Source: Bacillaceae bacterium JMAK1
GTDB lineage: Bacteria > Bacillota > Bacilli > Bacillales > Marinococcaceae
NCBI GenBank assembly: GCA_012970285.1
Contig: JIBW01000004.1
Span: 310,001-374,000, forward strand
Direction: 5' to 3'
DNA length: 64,000 bases
Positions 42,770-52,441 of this stretch are shown here, in pieces. Within the stretch, counting starts at the first letter, position 1. The number at the start of each line of letters is the position of its first letter. Under the pieces are notes generated by a model. It ran no database searches. It was not told the DNA's origin and was given only the letters and a program-made list of their open reading frames with translations. The translations under genes were made by a program, and so were the position numbers.

Positions 42770-44329
42770 ATGAGAATACACAAGAAGTTGATTGTAGGAA
42801 CGCTGCTTAGTGCTTTGATCGTAACCGCATGTGATTCAAGTGAAGAACCGACAGCTCAAGGAACGGACACAGGGGAGAGAACTGAACTTCGTGTCGCATA
42901 CTCTGCTCAGCCTCCAATTCTTGATCCCCATGAACAATTAGCGATTGCGGTGTCCGATGTGATGCGTCATGTGATGGAGCCGCTCGTTACGATCGATTCG
43001 GAGTACAACGTGCAACCGATGTTGGCAGAATCTTTCGAACAAAGTGAAGATGGTACGGAAATTCACTTTACTTTACGGGAAGATGTTGTCTTCCATAATG
43101 GGAAGCCGATGACGGCAGAAGACGTAGAGGCATCAATGAACAAATGGCTCGGCGCTGCAGGTAGCCGCAATCAATTTCATGAAGATGCTTACATGGAAAT
43201 TGATGGTGACTATGAAGTAACACTCTATTTGGAAGAACCATTAGCTACTGCATTGCCACTAATGGCGTTCACGAGCACTGGATTTCCAGGAATTATGCCA
43301 AAGGAAATTGTTGAAGAAGCGAGTGAGCAAGGGGTTAATGACTACATAGGTACTGGTCCTTATCAATTTGAAGAATGGGTGACGGACCAACACATTCATC
43401 TGAGTAAATATGAAGACTATGTAAATAGTGATGTTCCAACCGACGGATTAGCAGGTGAGAAGTCGTCAAATGTAGATGACATTTACTTTGAGTTCGTATT
43501 GGATCCAACGACGAGAATTTCTGGGGTTCAGACGGGGCAATATGATATTGCTCATTCCGTTCCGTTTGATAGTGCTGAACAAATGGAAGCAGATCCGAAC
43601 CTCGAGAACTTGTACTACCCTGGTGGATTTTTGAACGTGCACTTTAACAAACGCGAAGGATTTTTTGTTGATCAAGAAGCGAGACAATCTCTCGTTAGGT
43701 CGATGAACAATGAAGCCATTTTGACGGGTGCGTATTCAAATGACAATTTCTATGATCTGAATCACAACATTATGATGTACCACCAACTTAGCAATTGGGA
43801 TAGTGATGAAGGTCTTGATGTGTATGAACAACAAGATCCGAGTGTCATGGAAGGTTATTTAGATTCGATTGATTATGCTGGTGAACCGATTACGATTATT
43901 ACGACGAGAGACTATGAAGATCAGTACAATGGTGCGGTCGTGTTGCAAGAACAAATGCAACAACTTGGGATGAACGTTGAGCTTGAAGTGTATGATTGGC
44001 CAACATTGCTTGAAGTGAACCAAGATGAATCAGCGTATGATATTTATGTGATGGGGAACGTTTCTGTGCCGGAACCATCGTCAAACTATTATTTTGACCC
44101 GAATTATCCTGGATGGACAACCCTTCCAGATGAGCTATTTGTACTTCGCAATGCTGCTTCCGTAGAAGATGGCATTGATGCGTATGATGACCTATTGGCG
44201 TGGTATTGGGAAGAGGTACCTGTCTACAAAGTTGGGGACTATACACGTTTTCTTAGTTATTCTACCGAAGTTGAAGGGCTAGATTATTTAGAAGGCTTCG
44301 TGCTGTGGAACGTCCAGAAAGAAAATTAA
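42770..44329 (+). CDS. Solute-binding lipoprotein, family 5, array member 2
   Basis: A 519-aa lipoprotein (lipobox 'VTAC', Cys21). Family-5 features: 'AQPPILDPHEQLAIAVSDV', 'VFHNGKPMTAEDVEASMNKW', 'GTGPYQFEEWVTDQHIH'. Where its paralogues keep 'ATRD' after the LDPH motif it has 'AVSD', and its C-lobe is the most divergent of the group, suggesting a different ligand. Its strong GGGAGG RBS and own promoter follow the M20D terminator; member 3 begins 25 bp downstream in the same transcript. Confidence 0.92.
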   Translation: MRIHKKLIVGTLLSALIVTACDSSEEPTAQGTDTGERTELRVAYSAQPPILDPHEQLAIAVSDVMRHVMEPLVTIDSEYNVQPMLAESFEQSEDGTEIHFTLREDVVFHNGKPMTAEDVEASMNKWLGAAGSRNQFHEDAYMEIDGDYEVTLYLEEPLATALPLMAFTSTGFPGIMPKEIVEEASEQGVNDYIGTGPYQFEEWVTDQHIHLSKYEDYVNSDVPTDGLAGEKSSNVDDIYFEFVLDPTTRISGVQTGQYDIAHSVPFDSAEQMEADPNLENLYYPGGFLNVHFNKREGFFVDQEARQSLVRSMNNEAILTGAYSNDNFYDLNHNIMMYHQLSNWDSDEGLDVYEQQDPSVMEGYLDSIDYAGEPITIITTRDYEDQYNGAVVLQEQMQQLGMNVELEVYDWPTLLEVNQDESAYDIYVMGNVSVPEPSSNYYFDPNYPGWTTLPDELFVLRNAASVEDGIDAYDDLLAWYWEEVPVYKVGDYTRFLSYSTEVEGLDYLEGFVLWNVQKEN

Positions 44330-44354
44330 AACAAAAGGATTAGGAGGATCATAA

Positions 44355-45917
44355 ATGAGTGTACGTAAAACCAAAATGACAGTTGGAGCAATTGCGTTGT
44401 CATTATTACTGGCTGGATGTGGAGATTCAAATACTGAAGAATCGAGTGCGGTTGAAGGTGCAAATGGAAGTGGTGGCGGGACGTTGAATTTTGGTTATAG
44501 TACACAGCCAGAAGTTCTTGATCCTCATTTTACGACAGCTTCTGCAACGAGAGATCTTGTGCGTCCAATCTATGAATCACTCGTTACGTTAAATAGCAAT
44601 TATGAAGTCATTCCAATGTTAGCAGAAAGCTATGAAACGAGTGAAGACGGTAAAACAATTACGTTTTCTCTTCGAGAGGGCGTTTTGTTTCATAACGGAG
44701 AAGAGCTAACAGCAGATGATGTGGTTGCGTCGATGGAACGTTGGCAAGAGATTGCAAATGTCTTGCCAGAAGCAAGTTATGAAGCGGCAGATCCGTACAC
44801 TGTGCTGTTGCATTTAGATGAGCCGAATAATACGGCGCTTCATTTGTTGGCAGATATTAGCCAAATGGCAGCGGTCATGCCAGAAGAGCTAGCTGTAAAT
44901 GCTCCTGCAACTGGGATTACGGAGTATGTAGGTACAGGTCCGTATGAATTTAACGATTGGAATCAAGACCAACATGTTCACCTTACCCGCTTTGAAGATT
45001 ACACAGGCGTAGACGATGAAACGGATGGAATGGGTGGCGCGAAACAAGCGTACTTAGATGAAATTTACTTCCAATTCGTACCTGACTCACAAACGAGGGT
45101 TGCGGGCTTGCAAACTGGGGAGTATGACTTAATCAACGGATTACCATATGACAACTATGATATGTTTGAAAATGATGATTCGGTTGATTTACGCACGATG
45201 CCTAGTGGAATGGAAGTGCTCGTATTTAACAAAAAAGCAGGGTTGTTTTCAGACCCACTTGCACGTCAAGCAATTAACGTAGCTTTAAATAAAGAACCAA
45301 TTATGCAAGCGGCTTTTAACCATGAAGATTTTTACAGTATGGAGCCTGCATTGATGATTGAAGACCAAGCCGATTGGCATACTCGAGCAGGTGAAGAAAA
45401 CTTTGATGTCAATGATCCAGATCTTGCGCTTTCCATGCTAGAGGAGGCAGGCTACGACGGTGAAGAGATTCGCATTCTTACATCGAGAGACTATGATCAT
45501 CACTACAATGTGTCGGTGGTGACACATCAGCAATTGCAAGAGATGGGTTTGAATGCAACGTTGAATGTTGTCGATTGGGCGACGTTACTCAGTTTAAGAG
45601 AAGACCCGTCTCAGTATGAGATTTTTGTAACGTCGTTGTTTATTTACGCAGTTCCTCATCAATATCCATTTTTGAATCCAAGTTGGGCAGGGTGGACGGA
45701 CAACCCAGGTTACGAAGAGTATTTTGATCAGATCGATCAAGCGAGTGATCAAGATGAAGCACTTGCAATTACAGAGCAGTTGCAAGAGTTATTTTATGAA
45801 GACGTTCCTGTCGTAAATGTCGGGCATTACGATACGATCGATGGGGTCAAAACCCATGTCATTGATTACGATCAACTGATGGGACCCATTCTTTGGAATG
45901 TCCAGCTTGAAGAGTGA
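44355..45917 (+). CDS. Solute-binding lipoprotein, family 5, array member 3
   Basis: A 520-aa lipoprotein (lipobox 'LAGC', Cys22). Its N-lobe segment 'STQPEVLDPHFTTASATRDL' and the C-lobe segment 'VDWATLLSLREDPS' are almost the same in the next gene, so members 3 and 4 are a recent tandem duplication. It retains 'LFHNGEEL' and 'GTGPYEFNDWNQDQHVH'. AGGAGG precedes ATG. It is the second gene of a two-gene transcript ended by a strong hairpin. Confidence 0.92.
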   Translation: MSVRKTKMTVGAIALSLLLAGCGDSNTEESSAVEGANGSGGGTLNFGYSTQPEVLDPHFTTASATRDLVRPIYESLVTLNSNYEVIPMLAESYETSEDGKTITFSLREGVLFHNGEELTADDVVASMERWQEIANVLPEASYEAADPYTVLLHLDEPNNTALHLLADISQMAAVMPEELAVNAPATGITEYVGTGPYEFNDWNQDQHVHLTRFEDYTGVDDETDGMGGAKQAYLDEIYFQFVPDSQTRVAGLQTGEYDLINGLPYDNYDMFENDDSVDLRTMPSGMEVLVFNKKAGLFSDPLARQAINVALNKEPIMQAAFNHEDFYSMEPALMIEDQADWHTRAGEENFDVNDPDLALSMLEEAGYDGEEIRILTSRDYDHHYNVSVVTHQQLQEMGLNATLNVVDWATLLSLREDPSQYEIFVTSLFIYAVPHQYPFLNPSWAGWTDNPGYEEYFDQIDQASDQDEALAITEQLQELFYEDVPVVNVGHYDTIDGVKTHVIDYDQLMGPILWNVQLEE

Positions 45918-45950
45918 TTGTTCAACGTTTCATTGATTAAGATTGGCTAA

Positions 45951-45988
45951 TAAGCTACTTCAAAGATGACAAGCTTTGAAGTAGCTTA
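45951..45988 (+). terminator. Terminator after array member 3
   Basis: TAAGCTACTTCAAAG / CTTTGAAGTAGCTTA, 15-bp perfect stem followed by AATTTTC. Confidence 0.8.
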
Positions 45989-46131
45989 AATTTTCTAGAT
46001 CACTTTATTTATAAAGCAAAGTCTCCAATCCTTGTTTTCATGCTCACAATATAAAGGAATATGAGATAAATTGTCTAAATAATAAGAGAAGTTTTAGGTG
46101 TTCATTATATAGATCAGGGAGGTAAGGGGAT

Positions 46132-47697
46132 TTGTCAAAGTCTAAATGGGTATGGTCATTCGCTCTCATGTCAGTACCAATGGTATTAGCAAGTTGTTCG
46201 AACGAAACAGAAAGTGAAGATGCAAGTTCTGCTGAAGGGGCAGAAGAAGTCGTCGGAGGAACGTTTAATTACGGATACGGGACACAGCCGGAGGTGCTCG
46301 ATCCTCACTTTACGACGGCTGGTGCAACACGTGATTTAGTTCGGCCGATGTATGAGTCACTTGTGACGTTAAACAGTAATTATGAAGTCGTTCCGATGTT
46401 AGCGGAAAGCTATGACGTAAGTGAAGACGGTAAAACGATTACGTTTGCACTGCGAGAAGGGGTACTATTCCACAACGGTGACGAAATGCGAGCAGAAGAT
46501 GTGGTAGCTTCAATGGAACGCTGGCATGAAGTTGCAAACGTTTTACCAGAGTCAACGTATGAAGTGGTTGATCCTTATACGGTGGAACTGCATTTAGAGG
46601 AACGTAATAATTCTGCGCTTCATTTAATTGCAGATATTAGTCAGTTAGCAGGGATTATGCCTGAAGACATTGCGAGTGACGCTCCGATAACAGGGATTAC
46701 AGAATATGTAGGCACAGGGCCGTATCAATTTGAAGTCTGGCACCAAGACCAACATGTGCAACTCGTTCGCTTTGATGAGTATTCAGGTGTTGAAGACGAA
46801 GCAGATGGTATGGCTGGGCAGAAAAATGCCTATTTAGACGAGATTTTCTTCCATTTTGTTCCCGACTCGCAAACGAAAGTCGCAGGGCTACAAACGGGAG
46901 AGTATGATTTAATCAGTTATGTTCCGTACGATACTTATGAAATGCTCGCAAATGACGATTCACTTGTCGTGCATACGATGCCGAGTGGCATGGAGTTTCT
47001 CGTTTTTAATAAGAAAGAGGGCATTTTCTCAGATACAAAAGCTAGACAAGCGTTTAATATGGCAATCGATAAAGAACCGGTGATGAAAGCTGCGTTTAAT
47101 TATGAAGAGTTTTATAGTATGGAACCAGCGCTTATGATTCCTGATCAAGCGGATTGGCATACGCGAGCAGGAGAAGAGCATTTTAATGAGTATGATCCTG
47201 ATCGCGCGCTAGAATTGTTAGACGAAGCAGGCTATAACGGTGAAGAGATTGTGATTTTAACGACGAGAGACTATGACCATCATTACAGTGTATCGGTCGT
47301 CGTACATCAGCAGCTTCAAGAACTAGGGCTGAATGCGACATTAAATGTCGTTGACTGGGCAACGTTACTTAGTCTACGCGAAGACCCAAGTGAGTTTGAT
47401 ATTTTTGTAACGGCGTCATTTATTTATGCAGTTCCTCACCAGTATCCGTTTTTCAATAGTGATTGGCCAGGTTGGACGGACCATGAAGACTATGACATGT
47501 ACTTTGATCAAATTGACCAAGCTGAAAGTCAAGAAGAGGCACTTGATGCATTAGCTGAACTCCAAGAGTTTATGTATGAAGATATGCCGGTAATGAATGT
47601 CGGTCATTACAGCACAATTGATGCGACAAATGACCGTGTCGAAGGCTACGAGCAGTTAAGCGGACCAATCCTTTGGAACACGCAATTGACTGATTAA
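46132..47697 (+). CDS. Solute-binding lipoprotein, family 5, array member 4
   Basis: A 521-aa lipoprotein (lipobox 'LASC', Cys22). Near-copy of member 3: same gene length, same 'TRDLVRP' and 'TLNSNYEV' segments, same 'FYSMEPALMI' and 'RDYDHHYSVSVV'-type C-lobe. TTG start with GGGAGG about 9 bp upstream. It has its own 214-bp upstream region rather than sharing member 3's transcript, so the duplicates may be expressed under different conditions. Confidence 0.92.
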   Translation: MSKSKWVWSFALMSVPMVLASCSNETESEDASSAEGAEEVVGGTFNYGYGTQPEVLDPHFTTAGATRDLVRPMYESLVTLNSNYEVVPMLAESYDVSEDGKTITFALREGVLFHNGDEMRAEDVVASMERWHEVANVLPESTYEVVDPYTVELHLEERNNSALHLIADISQLAGIMPEDIASDAPITGITEYVGTGPYQFEVWHQDQHVQLVRFDEYSGVEDEADGMAGQKNAYLDEIFFHFVPDSQTKVAGLQTGEYDLISYVPYDTYEMLANDDSLVVHTMPSGMEFLVFNKKEGIFSDTKARQAFNMAIDKEPVMKAAFNYEEFYSMEPALMIPDQADWHTRAGEEHFNEYDPDRALELLDEAGYNGEEIVILTTRDYDHHYSVSVVVHQQLQELGLNATLNVVDWATLLSLREDPSEFDIFVTASFIYAVPHQYPFFNSDWPGWTDHEDYDMYFDQIDQAESQEEALDALAELQEFMYEDMPVMNVGHYSTIDATNDRVEGYEQLSGPILWNTQLTD

Positions 47698-47716
47698 ATG
47701 TTGTCCAAATAAATGA

Positions 47717-47744
47717 TTGAAAATTGAATCTAATTCTGTATAAT
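47717..47744 (+). promoter_or_regulatory. Predicted sigma-A promoter of array member 5
   Basis: TTGAAA (47717-47722), 16-bp spacer, consensus TATAAT (47739-47744). Places the start codon of the next gene at 47807 and excludes the ORF start at 47768. Confidence 0.55.
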
Positions 47745-47806
47745 AATAGTCATACTTTAACCTAGTAGTGTGTTACAACTTTAATGTGGGAAGATGGGGG
47801 ATTATC

Positions 47807-49393
47807 ATGAAGCTACGCAACAAGTATCTAGCGCTTGGAATCGTACCGTTCATGCTTGCTGCTTGCGGTGGGAATGACAGTTCAGAGACGACAACAGATG
47901 CTAGTGAAGACAGCAATGATGCAACTGAGATTTCAGGGGAATTGCAAATTGGTTATAGTGCACAACCTGACACGATGGACCCACACATGAGTCCTACTAC
48001 CGCAACACGGGATGTCAGTCGTAACGTATTCGAGACGCTCGTCGCAGTCAATGCCGATTACGAAGTATCGCCTATGTTGGCAGAGTCTTTTGAAGAGAGT
48101 GAAGACGGAAGAACAATCACATTTCAATTGCGTGAAGGGGTGCTCTTCCATAATGGAGAAGAAATGACTGCCGAAGATGTGAAAGCATCGATGGAGAAGT
48201 GGACCGAGTATTCTTCGATCGGTCGTTCAAACTTAGCAGATGCGGAGTTTATCGTAGAAGACGACTATACGTTTGTTATTGAATTACCAGAGCGCAATTC
48301 AGTCATCCTCCATGTTCTTGCAGAGATTGGACAATTTGCAGCGATTATGCCGAAAGAAGTCGTTGATGAAGCAGGTCCCACCGGAGCGAATGACATTATC
48401 GGTACAGGGCCGTTTGAGTTTGTTGACTGGGCAACAGACCAACACATACATCTCACACGCTTTGACGATTATGTTGCTAGTGATGAGCCTTCGAATGGTT
48501 TAGTCGGTGAGAAGAATCCACAATACGAAGATCTCTATTTTAACTTTGTTTCGGATGCATCTACTCGAGTATCTGGACTTCAAACGGGTGAGTATGACGT
48601 TATAATGGCTGTGCCTTATGACAATATTGATTTAATGGATTCAAATCCGAGTATTGAAACGATGATTACACCGAGTGCAGTAGAAGTTGCCGTCTTTAAT
48701 GAGTTAGAAGGTGTGTTTGAGGACCCACTTATGCGTGAGGCAGTTAATGTTGGTATTAACAATGAAGCCATCATGACAGGATCTGTCACGAGTGATCAGT
48801 TTTATAAGTTAGATCCAGGTTTGATGCTTGAGGAACAAGTCGATTGGTATACAGATGCAGGGAAAGAAAACTATTTCCAAAACGATGTCGATCGAGCGAA
48901 AGAATTGTTAGATGAGGCAGGGTACGACAATGAGCTCGTAACGATTATGGCGACGAGAGATTATGATCATCATTACAATGCTGCCATTGTTTTACAACAA
49001 GAACTTGAAAAGTTAGGGATGAATGTTGAGTTGAGCATCATTGATTGGGCAGCAATGCAAGAAGAGATCTATGATCCTAGTGCTCATGATATGTTCGTAT
49101 CGTCCTTTGCAACTCGTTCGATTCCTCACCAATTCCCAGTGCTTAGTAAACGCGCAGAGTTTGCGGGCTGGACACAAAGTGAAGAATTGGATCGCTTATT
49201 AGATGAAATTAAGTTACAAGAAACGCAAGAAGATGCACGAGCGGTATTCGCGGAGTTGCAAGAACAGTTTTATGAAGATTTACCGATGATTAATATCGGT
49301 AAATTCCACACGATTACATCAATGGATGAGAGTGTAGAAGGATTTGATGAGCTTGTTGGTCCGATATTCTGGAACGTATCGGTGAATGACTAA
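47807..49393 (+). CDS. Solute-binding lipoprotein, family 5, array member 5
   Basis: A 528-aa lipoprotein (lipobox 'LAAC', Cys20). 'AQPDTMDPHMSPTTATRDV', 'LFHNGEEMTAEDVKASMEKW' and 'GTGPFEFVDWATDQHIH' place it closest to array member 1 and the ureide-cluster protein. ATG 47807 is chosen for GGGGGAT upstream and because the preceding part of the open frame lacks a signal sequence. It has its own promoter and terminator, and it is convergent with the M20 dipeptidase gene. Confidence 0.92.
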   Translation: MKLRNKYLALGIVPFMLAACGGNDSSETTTDASEDSNDATEISGELQIGYSAQPDTMDPHMSPTTATRDVSRNVFETLVAVNADYEVSPMLAESFEESEDGRTITFQLREGVLFHNGEEMTAEDVKASMEKWTEYSSIGRSNLADAEFIVEDDYTFVIELPERNSVILHVLAEIGQFAAIMPKEVVDEAGPTGANDIIGTGPFEFVDWATDQHIHLTRFDDYVASDEPSNGLVGEKNPQYEDLYFNFVSDASTRVSGLQTGEYDVIMAVPYDNIDLMDSNPSIETMITPSAVEVAVFNELEGVFEDPLMREAVNVGINNEAIMTGSVTSDQFYKLDPGLMLEEQVDWYTDAGKENYFQNDVDRAKELLDEAGYDNELVTIMATRDYDHHYNAAIVLQQELEKLGMNVELSIIDWAAMQEEIYDPSAHDMFVSSFATRSIPHQFPVLSKRAEFAGWTQSEELDRLLDEIKLQETQEDARAVFAELQEQFYEDLPMINIGKFHTITSMDESVEGFDELVGPIFWNVSVND

Positions 49394-49396
49394 ATG

Positions 49397-49431
49397 TAAA
49401 AAGTGCCCATCTCATTAGATTGGGCACTTTT
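49397..49431. terminator. Bidirectional terminator
   Basis: AAAAGTGCCCA / TTGGGCACTTTT stem between convergent genes, with A and T runs on both sides. Confidence 0.85.
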
Positions 49432-49435
49432 GCAT

Positions 49436-50818
49436 TTAAGCAAGTGTCGTTCGTTTTTGTAAGAGTTCATCTCTAGACATTTGACTAACCGCTTTCATGA
49501 CTTCGCATGTACATAAAATGCCTTTGTAGAAGTTGTCCACAACTAAGTTTTCATTTGGGGAATGGTTAGCTTCATCGGCATTTGCATAAGGAACGATCAC
49601 AGAAGGAACACCGAGGATGCCTGTCCATACGTGATTAGGCAGGCTGCCTCCTAAACTCGGTTGAATAAACGTTTTACGTTCGAATGAACGTTCCGTTGCC
49701 TCTCGAACGGTTTCGACGACTTGATAATCTGCAGACGTTCGAGACGGTGACATCGTCCCGATCTTTGCTACGGTAATGTCGGGAGCGAATTTGGAAACAT
49801 GTGCTTTGAACCGTTCAAAAATCTCATCAGGGTCTTGATTGTTAACGAGACGCATGTCCATTTTGACAGTTGCTTCACTTGGAATGATCGTTTTGGCTCC
49901 TTCACCACTATAGCCACTTGAAAAGCCGGCAATATTAAATGTCGGTTCAAAACATAATTTCTTGTAGTAATCAGCCTTTGATAGATCAATCGTTTGATCC
50001 CCGATTTGTTCTCTTAATTCTTCAATATTAAATGGAAGTTGGTCTAACAGTTGACGTTCAAGATCGGTTGGTGCTTGTACGTCGTCATAGAAACCTTCTA
50101 TTAAAATATTCCCTTCGCTATCTTTCATTGTTTGAAGCAACTCAATGATTTGCCAAGCGGGGTTTTTGGCAATGTTACCCTTGTTACCAGAATGGTTATC
50201 GAAGTCTGATCCTTTGGCTTTTAACTCGACATAAAGCATGCCTCTTGTACCGAGCAAAACGTACGGATTACCACTTGATAGCATAGGACCGTCAGACGTG
50301 TACACAAAGTCAGCAGCGAGCTTTTCTTTATGGGTTTCAACAAAAGTTGGTAGGTTTTTGCTGCCTATTTCTTCTTCGCCTTCAAAAACGAACTTCACGT
50401 TTAAAGGAAGCTCTCCAGCCATAGCTATGTACGTCTGTGCAGCCAGGATTTGTGCGAGCATTTGACCTTTATTATCCCCAACGCCACGTGCGTAAATTTT
50501 TCCATCTCGAATTGTCGGTTCAAACGGTGGACTTTTCCATTCATCTAATGGATCTGGAGGTTGCACATCGTAGTGACCATAAATGAGCATTGTCGGTGCG
50601 TCATCAGAGACGTGTTGTTCAGCATAAACGACAGGATGGTCATCGGTTTCTATAATCTCAACGTTCGTGATGCCTGCTTCTTTCAGTTTACTAACGACAA
50701 GTTCCGCACAGTCACGGACTCCATCATTTTGTGCACTAATACTTTTTTGGCGAAGCAATGTAAACAAATCATTCAGGTAGTGATCTTTGTTTTCTGCAAT
50801 ATGTTGTTTGAAATTCAA
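49436..50818 (-). CDS. M20 family dipeptidase
   Basis: A 460-aa cytosolic zinc dipeptidase of the CNDP/DapE-like M20 branch. Motifs in order: 'LIYGHYDVQPPDP' (metal His/Asp), 'YARGVGDNKGQ' (bridging Asp), 'FEGEEEIGS' (catalytic Glu pair), 'VYTSDGPM', 'DNHSGNKGNIAKNPAW' (dimerisation domain), and C-terminal His in 'DEANHSPNEN'. TTG start with GGAG 8 bp upstream; no in-frame ATG nearby. It probably completes hydrolysis of dipeptides imported through the adjoining binding proteins. Confidence 0.9.
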   Translation of the reverse strand: MNFKQHIAENKDHYLNDLFTLLRQKSISAQNDGVRDCAELVVSKLKEAGITNVEIIETDDHPVVYAEQHVSDDAPTMLIYGHYDVQPPDPLDEWKSPPFEPTIRDGKIYARGVGDNKGQMLAQILAAQTYIAMAGELPLNVKFVFEGEEEIGSKNLPTFVETHKEKLAADFVYTSDGPMLSSGNPYVLLGTRGMLYVELKAKGSDFDNHSGNKGNIAKNPAWQIIELLQTMKDSEGNILIEGFYDDVQAPTDLERQLLDQLPFNIEELREQIGDQTIDLSKADYYKKLCFEPTFNIAGFSSGYSGEGAKTIIPSEATVKMDMRLVNNQDPDEIFERFKAHVSKFAPDITVAKIGTMSPSRTSADYQVVETVREATERSFERKTFIQPSLGGSLPNHVWTGILGVPSVIVPYANADEANHSPNENLVVDNFYKGILCTCEVMKAVSQMSRDELLQKRTTLA

Positions 50819-50914
50819 TGCATTTCACTCCTTTTATAAGTCATTGTATCGTAAAATGAAGATTCAAAATATAAAAGATCGAAAATTTCTAATAAATATA
50901 AAGGGGCATTACTG

Positions 50915-52369
50915 ATGAGTTATGTAGCTGCTTTTGACATCGGAACATCAACGATAAAAGCTGTACTCGTTGACGAGCACGGTCACCTGCATCACAGAAA
51001 GGAACGTGCAATTCCTATCATTCAACATGAAGGATATCTAGAACAAGATCCAGAGAGTTGGTGGACTGCGGTTCAAGAATTGAGCCACGAATGGCGGCAA
51101 GAAGGCATCAGTCCTTCGACCGTACATACCGTATCAATGACTGGGCAGATGCAAGATTGCATACCTGTAAATAAAGAAGGAAAAGCGATTCGTAACGCCA
51201 TTCTTTATTCAGACTCGCGTGCAAACGAAGAAGCAGAAGTCATTCACAAAGCAATCCCAAACGTAATGAAAGTGACTGAGAATTATTGTGATGGATCGAT
51301 GGTCTTTCCGAAATTGTTATGGTTGCAAAGGAATGAACTGAGCGTATATGAACAGATGCATGCTTGTTTAGTAAATGCAAAAGACTATATCATTTTGCAA
51401 TTAACAGGCCAATTTGTAGCGGATGTAGTGACGGGAGCAACGACGGGAATGATGAACTTTGAACAGCAGCAATGGGAGGAAAGTTGGCTTTTAGATGTAG
51501 GTCTACATCCAAGAATCTTACCAGAATTGCATCCAGCGGGGAAAGCAGTTGGGATTGTTAAAAAGCACAATGGTGCAGGATTTAGTGAGAAGACAACGGT
51601 ATTGTGTGGTGCCGGCGACGCTGCAGCATCATCGCTTGGGGCAGGCGTTCTAAATCCAGGATCGAGTTATCTTTATATCGGATCGACCGGTTGGACAGCA
51701 TTTTCAACGGATTGCAAAAATGAGTTGTATGAGGGCTCGTTCAAACTTCCCCATCTTGATGATGTTCATTTTCTTTCTATTGCACCGATGCTTAATGCGG
51801 GAAATGTCCATCGTTTTGCAGTTAATCTTTTGTGCGATGGTGATTATGCGGCTTTTGAGAACATCGTGAATACGATTGAACCGTCTCTTGATCATCCTTA
51901 TTTTTTGCCATACATCCATGGCGAGCGATTTCCAGTTCGCGATGCAAATGCAACGGGCTCTTGGTCTAATTTGAAGGCAACAACGACAAAAGCTGTACTT
52001 TGTTTTAGTGTGTTAGAAGGGTTGTCGATGAGTATACGACAGCTTATGGCAGAGTCAGGAAAAGAGAAACCAACAGAAATTATTGTTATAGGTGGAGGTA
52101 CGAAAAGTTATTCTTGGTGTCAAATGCTTGCTACGATTACAGGCATAACGATTCGTGTTCCCGATGGTGCAGAGTGGCTACCGGTCGTTGGTGCTGCGTC
52201 ACTCGGTGGACATAATTTGAACTGGACGAATACGTACGATGAATGGAGTAAATCAGTGATTGCTAGTCTCGGGGAAAAACGGTATGAACCAAATCGTACA
52301 TTTGATCATGTATATCGCGCGCGGTACAGGGAATTTGTCAAAATATATCCTAAAATAATGCAGAAATAA
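50915..52369 (+). CDS. FGGY family carbohydrate kinase
   Basis: A 484-aa sugar kinase, cytoplasmic. N-terminal phosphate-1 loop 'AFDIGTSTIKAVLVDEHG', substrate region 'HTVSMTGQMQDCIPVN', then 'CGAGDAAASSLGAG' and the C-terminal adenosine motif 'IVIGGGTKSYSWCQML'. Overall closest to xylulokinase/gluconate-type members, but substrate is not determinable. It stands alone on its strand with no isomerase beside it. AAAGGGG serves as RBS. Confidence 0.88.
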   Translation: MSYVAAFDIGTSTIKAVLVDEHGHLHHRKERAIPIIQHEGYLEQDPESWWTAVQELSHEWRQEGISPSTVHTVSMTGQMQDCIPVNKEGKAIRNAILYSDSRANEEAEVIHKAIPNVMKVTENYCDGSMVFPKLLWLQRNELSVYEQMHACLVNAKDYIILQLTGQFVADVVTGATTGMMNFEQQQWEESWLLDVGLHPRILPELHPAGKAVGIVKKHNGAGFSEKTTVLCGAGDAAASSLGAGVLNPGSSYLYIGSTGWTAFSTDCKNELYEGSFKLPHLDDVHFLSIAPMLNAGNVHRFAVNLLCDGDYAAFENIVNTIEPSLDHPYFLPYIHGERFPVRDANATGSWSNLKATTTKAVLCFSVLEGLSMSIRQLMAESGKEKPTEIIVIGGGTKSYSWCQMLATITGITIRVPDGAEWLPVVGAASLGGHNLNWTNTYDEWSKSVIASLGEKRYEPNRTFDHVYRARYREFVKIYPKIMQK

Positions 52370-52441
52370 ACCAAATATATAGTTTAATAGAACTAGTTAT
52401 ATGTTACAATGTGATCAAAAGAGCGAACGGAAGTGAGTCTT

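Noticed and set aside
47768-47806. N-terminal extension of array member 5 (starting MCYNFN)
   Set aside because: It would place 13 extra residues before a normal lipoprotein signal peptide, while GGGGGAT stands before ATG 47807.
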